Positions 52,286 to 59,915 of a DNA stretch of 64,000 bases are shown in pieces. The DNA lies in NCBI GenBank assembly GCA_963740675.1, contig CAVUFS010000012.1:62001-126000 (forward strand), in the 5' to 3' direction. The stretch comes from CAIKMD01 sp963740675. GTDB taxonomy: Bacteria; Pseudomonadota; Alphaproteobacteria; ATCC43930; CGMCC-115725. The first letter of the stretch is position 1. Every line of letters begins with the position of its first letter. Position numbers and translations under genes: made by a program. The notes beneath the pieces are model-generated. The model was given only the letters and a program-made list of their open reading frames with translations. It had not been told where the DNA came from and did no database searches.

Positions 52286-52612
52286 TTAGTGCGGCGTGGT
52301 TAGCTTGAAGGAATGATCGACTTTGCGGCTCTCGCGCGTCTCCGGCGTCCAACCGATCGCGCGGCGATAGCTGCCGAGCAACGGCCCGTCTTCGAGCACG
52401 TTTTCATCGACTTTCACCGGCGCCTCGGAATTATGCGCGACGAAGAGTGCATCGACCGGGCAATAGAGCTCGCACATGAAGCAGGTCTGGCAGGAACTCT
52501 GCCGCGCGATCACGGGCGGCCCGTCCGGGGACGCGTCGAAGACATTCGTCGGACATACCGCGACGCAGATATTGCAGCCGGTGCAACGATTGGGACTAAC
52601 GAGCTCGATCAT
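52286..52612 (-). CDS. 2[4Fe-4S] ferredoxin (AprB-like)
   Basis: A 108-residue cytosolic electron carrier. ATG 52612 overlaps the flavoprotein stop. Two cluster motifs are complete: CTGCNICVAVCP (residues 10-21) and CQTCFMCELYCP (about 41-52). A C-terminal tail of about 55 residues has no Cys. The arrangement flavoprotein–ferredoxin resembles AprA–AprB of adenylylsulfate reductase, although the flavoprotein is only generally AprA/SdhA-like. It most likely passes electrons to or from the flavoprotein. Confidence 0.9.
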   Translation of the reverse strand: MIELVSPNRCTGCNICVAVCPTNVFDASPDGPPVIARQSSCQTCFMCELYCPVDALFVAHNSEAPVKVDENVLEDGPLLGSYRRAIGWTPETRESRKVDHSFKLTTPH

Positions 52613-54210
52613 GCTGCCACCTCTTCCGTCTGACGGACTGCCGCACTGCGCGGGCTGACCCACACATCGTCGAGGCCACCGCAAGCGAGATAATGGCGCT
52701 GATTGACGTCGGTGCTGGGATGATCCTCGCGCTTGTGCATGCCACGCGTCTCGTTCCGCGCGGCGGCGCTGCGATACATCCAGCGTGCGGTCGCGACCAT
52801 CGCCGCGGCTTCGCGCGCCCGGACCTGACCTTCCGGTTGTGCCGCATCCGAGTTGCGGACATCGCTCCAGAGCCCGTCGAGCCGCTGGAGTGACTCGCTG
52901 AGAACTGCGCCCGTGCGGAAGTAGTTCTTGTCGTAGGGGAAGACCTCCGCCTGAACGCCGGCAATGGTCTTTTCCGGATCGAAGGCGTGTGGACCGCGCG
53001 AGCGCAACGCTGCCCCGCCGGCGCCACCGATACGGCGCTCCTTCGAGCCGGTACCACTTTGGCGCGCGTAATCCGCCGCACCTGCGCCAGCGAAGAAGCC
53101 GGACGACATCGCCCAGGCCGCGTTATGACTGCCGCCGCCGGTGAAGCCGCCGCAGATCAGCTCGCGTGTCGCCGCATCACCCGCGGCATAGAGACCTGGG
53201 ACCGAGGTCGCGCAGGTGTCATCGACGATCCGCAGACCACCGGTGCCGCGCACCGTGCCCTCGAGACGCAAGGTGACGGGGAAGCGCTGCTTGAACGGAT
53301 CGTGACTGGCGCGATCGAAGGGCAGAAAGAAATTCGGCTGAGCGCCGCGCATCGCTTGTTGCGTGCCTTCGTCCGCGCGATCGAGTATCGCGTAGACGCG
53401 CTGCTTCAGAAGCGTCTTCGCAATGATCGAGCGGTGATGCCCCGACGCGCCTTCGATCACGCTGCCGTCCTCGTACTGGAAGCTGGCCCAGTTGTAGAAC
53501 AGTGTCTTCGTGACCGACGAGAATTCGGGCGCGATCGCATAAGCGTTGGAGAATTCCATGCCCGACAGCTCGGCGCCTGCTTCGGCGCCGAGCAGCAGCC
53601 CGTCGCCCGTCAACGGATTGCAGCCGAGCGCCTTGCTCAGGAACGCGCAGCCGCCGGTCGCGATCACCACCGCCTTGGCGCGCACCGCCCAGCTCTCATT
53701 CTGCTGCCGCCGCACGCCGCGCGCGCCGGCAACGGCGCCATGCTCGTCGACCAGAAGTTCGAGCGCCGGGCTGTGATCGAGGATGCGGACGCCGCTTTCC
53801 TTCACGCGCCGGCGCATCAGCCGCATATACTCCGGGCCCTTCAGATTATTGCGCCGCTCGTTGCCGAAATCGTCGGTCGGAAACGGATAGCCCCATTCGG
53901 CGAGCGTATTGATGGAATCGTAAGTGCGATCGAGAACGCGCCGCATCCAGGACCGATCGGCGAGAAAGCCACCGAGCGAGTCGCGGCTCGCCATCGCTTT
54001 CTCGCGGGCGGCCTTCTCGGGCTGGATGTACCAGACGCCCGTGCCCGCTGCCGCTGTTGCGCCAGAGCTGCCGCAATATCCTTTATCGACGAGCACGACG
54101 CGGGCGCGGTTCGCGGCCGCGCTGCATGCGGCCCATGCGCCGGCGGGCCCGCCGCCAATAACGAGAACGTCGACGTCGAATTCGATCGAGCTGGTGATGC
54201 CGTTGGTCAT
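52609..54210 (-). CDS. FAD-dependent flavoprotein of the AprA/SdhA superfamily
   Basis: A 533-residue flavoprotein. The Rossmann dinucleotide motif GGGPAGAWAA lies at residues 19-28, followed by SGATAAAGTGVWYIQP, and a second FAD contact VPGLYAAGDAATRELICGGF. A conserved GGGSHNAAWAM and a C-terminal helical domain complete it. Family members include adenylylsulfate reductase, succinate dehydrogenase and aspartate oxidase. ATG 54210 has AAGGACAGGCG upstream. It is the first gene of the six-gene operon, with a sigma-54 promoter 60 bp upstream. Whether it reduces, oxidises or desulfurates the imported compound is unknown. Confidence 0.85.
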   Translation of the reverse strand: MTNGITSSIEFDVDVLVIGGGPAGAWAACSAAANRARVVLVDKGYCGSSGATAAAGTGVWYIQPEKAAREKAMASRDSLGGFLADRSWMRRVLDRTYDSINTLAEWGYPFPTDDFGNERRNNLKGPEYMRLMRRRVKESGVRILDHSPALELLVDEHGAVAGARGVRRQQNESWAVRAKAVVIATGGCAFLSKALGCNPLTGDGLLLGAEAGAELSGMEFSNAYAIAPEFSSVTKTLFYNWASFQYEDGSVIEGASGHHRSIIAKTLLKQRVYAILDRADEGTQQAMRGAQPNFFLPFDRASHDPFKQRFPVTLRLEGTVRGTGGLRIVDDTCATSVPGLYAAGDAATRELICGGFTGGGSHNAAWAMSSGFFAGAGAADYARQSGTGSKERRIGGAGGAALRSRGPHAFDPEKTIAGVQAEVFPYDKNYFRTGAVLSESLQRLDGLWSDVRNSDAAQPEGQVRAREAAAMVATARWMYRSAAARNETRGMHKREDHPSTDVNQRHYLACGGLDDVWVSPRSAAVRQTEEVAA

Positions 54211-54269
54211 CGCCTGTCCTTCTGTTGAGCTCCTCCGCGGCATGCCGAAGCGTGCCGTGATCTCTCATC

Positions 54270-54285
54270 AGCAGGATGCGTGCCA
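54270..54285 (-). promoter_or_regulatory. Sigma-54 promoter of the flavoprotein/ABC operon
   Basis: On the minus strand the sequence reads TGGCACGCATCCTGCT, matching the consensus TGGCACG-N4-TTGCW at 11 of 12 defined positions, with GG and GC exactly 10 bases apart. The predicted start is near 54259, giving a leader of about 50 bases before ATG 54210. The convergent sigma-54 activator gene at 47626 supports function. Confidence 0.8.
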
Positions 54286-54336
54286 ACTGCAAAATTCGCG
54301 GAAAACCGCGACCGAAGAAATTCGAATCGCGATCGA

Positions 54337-54378
54337 GCTGTTGCTCAGGCAACAGCGCATCAACAGGCGCTGTTGATG
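54337..54378. promoter_or_regulatory. Two inverted repeats, probable activator binding sites
   Basis: GCTGTTGCTCAGGCAACAGC (54337-54356) has 8-bp arms. CATCAACAG and CTGTTGATG flank GCG at 54358-54378 with 9-bp arms. Both contain CAACAG half-sites, and their centres lie 21-22 bp apart. They are 60-100 bp upstream of the sigma-54 promoter, the usual place for enhancer-binding protein sites. Confidence 0.7.
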
Positions 54379-54455
54379 AGCGCGCAACAATTGTAGGCAT
54401 ATGACAGAAGCGTCGCTGGGCGCCGCTTCTCTAGGTCGGCCTGCGCCTCCCAAAC

Positions 54456-54697
54456 CGTCACTCCCGCGAAAGCGGGAGTCCATAGCAACAGATGTGCTGC
54501 TCACTCCGATCGTCATTGCGAGGAGCGAAGCGACGAAGCAATCCAGTCTGCGGACACACTGGATTGCTTCGCTTCGCTCGCAATGACGTTGGTGGGTAAG
54601 CTACGATCGCTACCTCTAAACCGTCACTCCCGCGAAAGCGGGGGCCACGGCAACGGACTCGCTGTTAAATGAATTCCCGCTTTCGCGGAATGACGGT
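54456..54697. repeat. Composite of nested repeat elements
   Basis: CCGTCACTCCCGCGAAAGCG begins two near-identical hairpin repeats at 54456-54481 and 54621-54645. An inverted relative, ATTCCCGCTTTCGCGGAATG, lies at 54673-54692 followed by ACGGT. Between the first two lies REP copy 4. The stretch between the flavoprotein promoter and the DUF1236 gene (54379-54759) is otherwise without a gene. Confidence 0.8.
54511..54588. repeat. REP-like inverted repeat element, copy 4
   Basis: Starts CGTCATTGCGAGGAGCGAAG and ends CGCTTCGCTCGCAATGACG, with inner AAGCAATCCAG and CTGGATTGC. It sits inside the composite repeat region. Confidence 0.9.
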
Positions 54698-54759
54698 CTA
54701 AGAAATCGCGGCCGGGATGGGGCCCGGCCGCGACACGAAGATCGTAACTTGGTTTGGTG

Positions 54760-55110
54760 TTAGCGCTCGATGACACGAACGACGCGACGTGTGCTCGGAT
54801 CAACCAGCACGACATGGCCGTTCACCATCGTATAGCGGTCGCTCCGCACCGTCGGCACATCGACCGTGGTCGGCATGTTGTAGAGCTGCACCTGCGCCGG
54901 TACTTCGATACCGACCGACGGGGCCCAATCCGGCGGCGGCGGTTGCACCGCGACCTGCTCGTGCGTGATCGTGCGATAGATCGTTGTCTCTTGCTCAGGG
55001 CTTATGGTCGTCGTCGTGACCGTCGTGGTGCTCTGCGCCGAAGCAGTCCCAATTCCTGCGGTCAACGCGACCGCGGCCAAGACCACCAAACTTACTTTGC
55101 TCATTTGCAT
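54760..55110 (-). CDS. Secreted DUF1236 protein
   Basis: A 116-residue exported protein. The start ATG 55110 (MQMSKVSLVVLAAVALTAGI) has GGAGAA upstream; the ORF extends further but without a start signal. After the signal peptide comes a Thr-rich segment (STTTVTTTTISPEQETTI) and a DUF1236 domain with VQLYNMPTTVDVPTVRSDRY and a basic C-terminus. The domain is common in Hyphomicrobiales and of unknown function, possibly cell-envelope associated. Confidence 0.88.
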   Translation of the reverse strand: MQMSKVSLVVLAAVALTAGIGTASAQSTTTVTTTTISPEQETTIYRTITHEQVAVQPPPPDWAPSVGIEVPAQVQLYNMPTTVDVPTVRSDRYTMVNGHVVLVDPSTRRVVRVIER

Positions 55111-55177
55111 CGGGTTCTCCCGTTCAATGCCTGGAGACAGAACAACCGATGCCGAGCCCAGTTCCGATAGCAGCGCT

Positions 55178-56005
55178 CTAGGTATCTTCGCTCGGCGTCG
55201 GATAACCCTTACGCCGCTTGAAATCGGCGATGCGATCTTTGACGAGAGTCGAAAGCGGCAGGGTAAGGCCGGTCGTCGCCGCTTCCTGTAGCACGATGCG
55301 CATGTCTTTCTCGGCCCAGGGCGTCGGCCGCTCATCGGCGCGCGCGCTGAGCGAGAAATTCTCGGCACTCGAATGGGTAAGCGCGTTGCGTAGCTTCTCC
55401 GCATCGATGCCGAGCGCTTCGCCGAGACTCAATCCTTCGTCATTCGCGGTCATGCACGCCCAGAGGATGAGGTTGTTGACCATCTTGCCGACCTGTCCCG
55501 CACCAAACGGGCCAAGATGGAAGATGTCGGACGCGAAGCAGCGCAGCACCGGCTGACACGCAGCAAATGCCGCTTCGTCGCCGCCGCCGAGAACCAGCAT
55601 CGTCCCCGCCTCGGCGAATGGCTCGCCGCGAGTCAGCGCCATGTCGATCAGCACGACGCCGCTACCCTCGAGCCGGCGCGCCAGGTCGCGCGCAAAAGAT
55701 GGCGCGACGGTCGAGCCCATGCCGATGACCAGCCCCGGCCGGGCCGCTTCGCGGACGCCGCTCGCGCCGAACACTGCTCGCTCGACCTGCGCATCGAAGC
55801 CGACGACGATCAGCACCGCATCGCTTTGCGCGGCGAGATCGCGCGGCGTTGCGGCGATCGTGACACCCAACGCAGCGGCGCGCTCGCACGCCGCCGGCGT
55901 CACGTCATAGCCCGCAACGCTAAAACCCTTGGCGATGAGATGCCGCGCCATCGGCCGGCCCATCGCGCCGAGGCCCAAAATTCCAATCCGTTTCGGCGTT
56001 TCCAT
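55178..56005 (-). CDS. 3-hydroxyisobutyrate dehydrogenase-family oxidoreductase
   Basis: A 275-residue NAD(P)-dependent beta-hydroxyacid dehydrogenase. The Rossmann motif GILGLGAMGRPMARHL starts at residue 8, the substrate site is in DMALTRGEPFAEAGTMLVLG, and the catalytic Lys lies in GAGQVGKMVNNLI. The domain pattern is that of HIBADH/tartronate semialdehyde reductase enzymes. GGAGGAAGAG precedes the ATG. It is divergent from an MFS gene across 62 bp; the pair could handle the same hydroxyacid. Confidence 0.92.
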   Translation of the reverse strand: METPKRIGILGLGAMGRPMARHLIAKGFSVAGYDVTPAACERAAALGVTIAATPRDLAAQSDAVLIVVGFDAQVERAVFGASGVREAARPGLVIGMGSTVAPSFARDLARRLEGSGVVLIDMALTRGEPFAEAGTMLVLGGGDEAAFAACQPVLRCFASDIFHLGPFGAGQVGKMVNNLILWACMTANDEGLSLGEALGIDAEKLRNALTHSSAENFSLSARADERPTPWAEKDMRIVLQEAATTGLTLPLSTLVKDRIADFKRRKGYPTPSEDT

Positions 56006-56067
56006 CCGCTCTTCCTCCTCTGGCACAGAACGCACTATAACCTCTCCGAGATTGGGGAGCATTGGGC

Positions 56068-57513
56068 GTGGGGTCGGACGAAGCCGCAAAAGGCGATTGG
56101 TCTGAGCTGTTCCGCGACGGGCGTGGACTTTATTCAGCGCTGATCATCGGCGGGATCGCGATGCACGCGACCCAGATGCTGGTGATCGCCATCATCATGC
56201 CGACGGTGGTCGGCGAAATCGGCGGCGCGGCTTATTACACCTGGGCCGCGATGCTCTACACCATCGGCTCTATCGTCGGCGCTTCCTCGACCGGCGTGAT
56301 CTGGTCGCGGCTCGGCGCGCGCAAGGGCTATACGCTCGGCGCCAGCGTCCTGGCGCTCGGCACGCTCGCCTGCGCCATTGCACCCGACATGTTCAGCCTG
56401 ATCGCAGCGCGCGGTATCCAGGGCTGGGCCGGCGGGCTCGTCTCCGGCGGCGGCACCGCGCTCATCGCTAGCCTCTACGACGCGCGACTCCGCACGCGCA
56501 TCCTCGCGATCTCGCAAGGCACTTTCACCTGCTGTCATCTCGGCGGCCCGGTGGTCGGCGGACTCTTCGCCGCGTTTCATTGGTGGCGCGGTTCGTTCTG
56601 GCTGATGGCGCCGTTCATGATCGCCTTCGCGATCATTGCGATGATCAAGATCCCCGCGCGGCTCGATACCGAGGCCGAGCGCGGCGCGATACCGCCCTTC
56701 CCCTTCTTCCGCCTGACGATGCTGGCGAGCGGCGTGTGCGCTGTCGCGGCCATCGGCACGATCGACAATTTCGCTTGGGAGACATGCTGCCTCGTGCTCG
56801 CGGTCGTGCTGGTCGCCGCGACCTTCCGCCTCGACCGCGAGGCCGGCAACAAGCTCTTCCCCTCGCATGCGCTGTCGTTCCGCGCGCCGATCGGCCTCTG
56901 CTTCTGGACGCTGACCTTGCACGCAATGGCACAGACATCGGTGACGCTATTCCTGCCCCTGCTGCTGCAAGTCGTTCACGGCGTTTCGCCGGTCTTCGTC
57001 AATTTCGTGACGATCGTGATCTCGTTCTCGTGGACCGTCGGCACGGTCGCGGTTTCCGGCTGGTCGGGCGCGCGCGAGCGCCTGGCGCTCGGCTTCGGTC
57101 CGCTGCTCGCTTTCACCGCACTCGTCAGCATCACCCTCGTCGCGACACAGCCGCAGCTTGCGCTGCTCACGGTCGCAGCGGCGGCCTTAGGGCTCGGCAT
57201 CGGCATGTACAATGTGCATCTGGTCGCGCGGACGCTCGATCGCGCGCCAGCGGGCGAGCAACGCACGACCGCGGCGGCGCTCAATTCGGTACGCTCGCTT
57301 GGCACGGCTTTCGGCGCCGCCATCGCCGGCGTGATTGCGAATGCGGCGGGGCTCGGCGATGCGACCAATCCCGAGGCCGTCGGCCACGCCGTTCAGATCG
57401 TTTATGCCTGCTGCTGTGTGCCCTTCGCGGTCGCCGCGATCTGCGTGCTGCGCTTCATCCGCATCGCCGTGCCGCGCGAGCGGCCGATCGCCGAGGCGGT
57501 CGCCAGCGAATAA
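56068..57513 (+). CDS. MFS transporter (14-helix DHA2-like)
   Basis: A 481-residue carrier with about 14 hydrophobic segments. GTG 56068 with GGGGAG upstream is preferred over TTG 56062. It begins YSALIIGGIAMHATQMLVIA and carries IWSRLGARKGYTLGASVLAL as the loop 2-3 motif. The length and helix count suggest a drug:H+ antiporter of the DHA2 type. It ends 50 bp before the convergent MFS gene. Substrate unknown. Confidence 0.88.
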   Translation: MGSDEAAKGDWSELFRDGRGLYSALIIGGIAMHATQMLVIAIIMPTVVGEIGGAAYYTWAAMLYTIGSIVGASSTGVIWSRLGARKGYTLGASVLALGTLACAIAPDMFSLIAARGIQGWAGGLVSGGGTALIASLYDARLRTRILAISQGTFTCCHLGGPVVGGLFAAFHWWRGSFWLMAPFMIAFAIIAMIKIPARLDTEAERGAIPPFPFFRLTMLASGVCAVAAIGTIDNFAWETCCLVLAVVLVAATFRLDREAGNKLFPSHALSFRAPIGLCFWTLTLHAMAQTSVTLFLPLLLQVVHGVSPVFVNFVTIVISFSWTVGTVAVSGWSGARERLALGFGPLLAFTALVSITLVATQPQLALLTVAAAALGLGIGMYNVHLVARTLDRAPAGEQRTTAAALNSVRSLGTAFGAAIAGVIANAAGLGDATNPEAVGHAVQIVYACCCVPFAVAAICVLRFIRIAVPRERPIAEAVASE

Positions 57514-57562
57514 CTGACTGCGGCCGCGGAGGCTTACCTTCCCTAATGGCGCGCGATCGTCG

Positions 57563-58924
57563 TCAGTCGTGGCCCCCGACAACGCCCGTGGCTCGGCTCG
57601 GACTATTGTCCACGCGTCTTTCGTGCTCTTCGCGTTCCTTGCTCTCGATGACCTCGAATGTCCGTCCCGCGGTCTCAGGCAACGTCAGAGCGAAGACGAG
57701 ACTGATCGCCGATCCCGCAAACGCCAGCATCATGCCGTTCAGAAGTCCCAGTTCCGCCGCGATGACCGGCACGAGATACGGCGCAAGGCTGCCGACGACC
57801 CGTCCCATGGTGAAGATCGTCGACGCCGCGGTGGAGCGCATCTCGACCGGATACAATTCGGCGTACCACGGCCCGAACTGTCCGATTGCGCCTTGGCCGA
57901 AGCCCCAGAGCACATAGGCCCAGAGCAGCGGCCAACTGAAGATATCGCCGGGATATTTCGTCTGTCCGCTGGCGTAGATCCAGGCAAGCCCGGCAACGCC
58001 GACCAGCGTAGTCACGATCACGGATCGCCGACGGCCCCAGGCATCGCTGATATAGCCGCTGAAGATCATGCCGACGCCCGATATCACGGCAAAGATGAGT
58101 GTGATCCACAGCAGCGTGTTTTGACTCGCACCGAGCATCTGCGTCATGAGCCGCGGCATGAAGACGCTGATGCTCTGGTAATTGATGATGTAGCCGCCAC
58201 AGACGATCGTGCCGCAGATGAAATAGCGCAGCGACGCGCCTTTTAGAATCTCCAGCAAGGGAGAGCCTTCGTTGCGCTTCTCCGGCGGCAATTCGCCGGC
58301 CGCTTGGAGATCGCGGAACTCTTCCCACAAACGGGATTCCGGCATCTTCCTTCGTATGACCAGCATCAGAAAGATCGGTAAGCCGCCGACGAGCAGCGTG
58401 ATGCGCCATGCTAAGTCCGGAGAAAAGCTGGCGAGCGCCCAGGTCGCGATCAGCGCTGCGAGCGCCAGACCGATCGAGGAATTCGCCTGCACGATGGCGC
58501 TGCCGAGGCCGCGGCGGCGCGGATCCCAGACTTCGTTGAACAGCACCATTCCGGCGCCCCATTCGCCGCCGACGCCGACACCAGCGATGAAGCGAAAAAT
58601 GAGAAGAGACCAGAAGTCCCAGGCGAGCGCCGATAACACCGCACCGCCGGCGAGGAGCAAAAGCGTGGCGAGAAGCGACAGCTTGCGTCCCCACTTGTCG
58701 CCAATCCAGCCGAACAATATGCCGCCGATGACCGAGCCGGTCAGAGTCATCGACACGACGAGCCCCACCTCAGGCAAAGACATGTTCAGCGTTTTCTGGA
58801 TGGGACCGATCAGAAACGCGATCGCGATCAAATTATAGAAGTCTAGGCCGTAGCCAAGAATGGCCGAAACCCCGACAAGCACACGCTCGCTTTTCGTATA
58901 TCGCGCAGCCGCTTCAACAGACAT
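57563..58924 (-). CDS. MFS transporter (metabolite:H+ symporter type)
   Basis: A 453-residue carrier with 12 predicted helices. ATG 58924 has GGGGGG upstream. GYGLDFYNLIAIAFLIGPIQ corresponds to the early DxxD-type motif and GWIGDKWGRKLS to the loop 2-3 motif; RRKMPESRLWEEF follows TM6. The sequence is of the sugar-porter/SHS-like group importing organic acids or aromatic compounds. It is divergent from the hydrolase/monooxygenase pair across 214 bp and may import their substrate. Confidence 0.9.
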   Translation of the reverse strand: MSVEAAARYTKSERVLVGVSAILGYGLDFYNLIAIAFLIGPIQKTLNMSLPEVGLVVSMTLTGSVIGGILFGWIGDKWGRKLSLLATLLLLAGGAVLSALAWDFWSLLIFRFIAGVGVGGEWGAGMVLFNEVWDPRRRGLGSAIVQANSSIGLALAALIATWALASFSPDLAWRITLLVGGLPIFLMLVIRRKMPESRLWEEFRDLQAAGELPPEKRNEGSPLLEILKGASLRYFICGTIVCGGYIINYQSISVFMPRLMTQMLGASQNTLLWITLIFAVISGVGMIFSGYISDAWGRRRSVIVTTLVGVAGLAWIYASGQTKYPGDIFSWPLLWAYVLWGFGQGAIGQFGPWYAELYPVEMRSTAASTIFTMGRVVGSLAPYLVPVIAAELGLLNGMMLAFAGSAISLVFALTLPETAGRTFEVIESKEREEHERRVDNSPSRATGVVGGHD

Positions 58925-59044
58925 GCTTTCCCCCCGTGAGGAACTCGTTGTTATTCTCGTCACTACGGGCTGAGCCCGACGCGGAATCAAATAAGAAGTT
59001 TTTATATCGCCCATAAGCGGTCGGCATCTCCGTTATAGCATCGG

Positions 59045-59087
59045 TTGGCCGAAATTATGCGCCATATAACGAGACCATATTGGCCAA
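59045..59087. promoter_or_regulatory. Inverted TTGGCC sites in the MFS/hydrolase divergent region
   Basis: TTGGCC at 59045-59050 and GGCCAA at 59082-59087 are inverted, and the second is part of the palindrome TTGGCCAA (59080-59087). They lie in the 214-bp divergent region and could bind the LysR protein encoded at 61071. Spacing is longer than a typical LysR box, so this is tentative. Confidence 0.35.
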
Positions 59088-59138
59088 AGCGGCATCGCCT
59101 CGGCACCCTCCGCCCATCGCTTAGGGAGAGGGCTTCGC

Positions 59139-59912
59139 ATGTGGACGATGGAAAAACATCGCTTCCGCGATCTGGGCATACGGTCCCAGCACGCCGGCAG
59201 CGGCCAGCCAATGCTGTTTCTTCATGGGGCGGCCGGTCTGCCGCTTTGGAATCCTTTTTTTGAGGCACTCGCGAAGCGGTACGATTTACGGGTTCCAGAA
59301 CATCCTGGATTCGGCGCCTCGGACACACCGGCTTGGATTCGTTCCGTCCCGGACATGTCGATGTATTACCTGGACGTGCTCGACCAGCTCGACCTGCACG
59401 GCGTTCATCTGATCGGTCATTCGCTGGGCGGCTGGATCGCTGCTGAACTAGCCATTCGCAATTGCAACCGGCTTGCCAGCCTGACCTTGATCGCGCCAGC
59501 GGGCACGCGCGTCAAAGGCGTTCCTTCCGGCGATAATTTCATTTGGGATCCGGAAGAATCCGTTCGCAATCTCTTTCACGATCAAAGTTTCGCCGACCGG
59601 ATCCTGTCGCATACCGAAACCGACGACGAAGCCGACCTCGCGCTCAACAGCCGCTTCATGGCAGCGCGGCTCGGATGGGAACCGCGCTGGGTCAATCCAA
59701 CGCTGAAAAACTGGCTGCATCGCATTCAAGTACCGGCGTTGGTGCTCTGGGGCGAGAACGACAAGCTGCTTCCGAAAAGCTACGCCTCGACCTGGCAAGA
59801 CAGTATCCCCGGTAGCCGCGTGGCGTTTATCCCCGAATGCGGTCACCTGCCACAGGTCGAAAAACCCGCCGCGACCGCCTCTCACATCCTCGACTTTCTT
59901 GGGGGGAAATAG
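59139..59912 (+). CDS. Alpha/beta hydrolase
   Basis: A 257-residue cytosolic hydrolase. The oxyanion region is FLHGAAGLPLWNPFF, the nucleophile Ser95 lies in GHSLGGW, the acid in VLWGENDKLLP and the His in PECGHLPQVEKP. This is a meta-cleavage-product/epoxide hydrolase-like fold, but the substrate is unknown. AGGGAGAGG precedes the ATG. The luciferase-like monooxygenase starts 4 bp after its stop, and the two are one transcript. Confidence 0.92.
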   Translation: MWTMEKHRFRDLGIRSQHAGSGQPMLFLHGAAGLPLWNPFFEALAKRYDLRVPEHPGFGASDTPAWIRSVPDMSMYYLDVLDQLDLHGVHLIGHSLGGWIAAELAIRNCNRLASLTLIAPAGTRVKGVPSGDNFIWDPEESVRNLFHDQSFADRILSHTETDDEADLALNSRFMAARLGWEPRWVNPTLKNWLHRIQVPALVLWGENDKLLPKSYASTWQDSIPGSRVAFIPECGHLPQVEKPAATASHILDFLGGK

Positions 59913-59915
59913 GCC

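Noticed and set aside
50743..52308. A 521-codon plus-strand frame over the permease and binding-protein genes
   Set aside because: It is antisense to genes with clear motifs and operon overlaps.
54456..54697. CRISPR array
   Set aside because: The repeats are few, inverted and nested, without regular unique spacers or cas genes.
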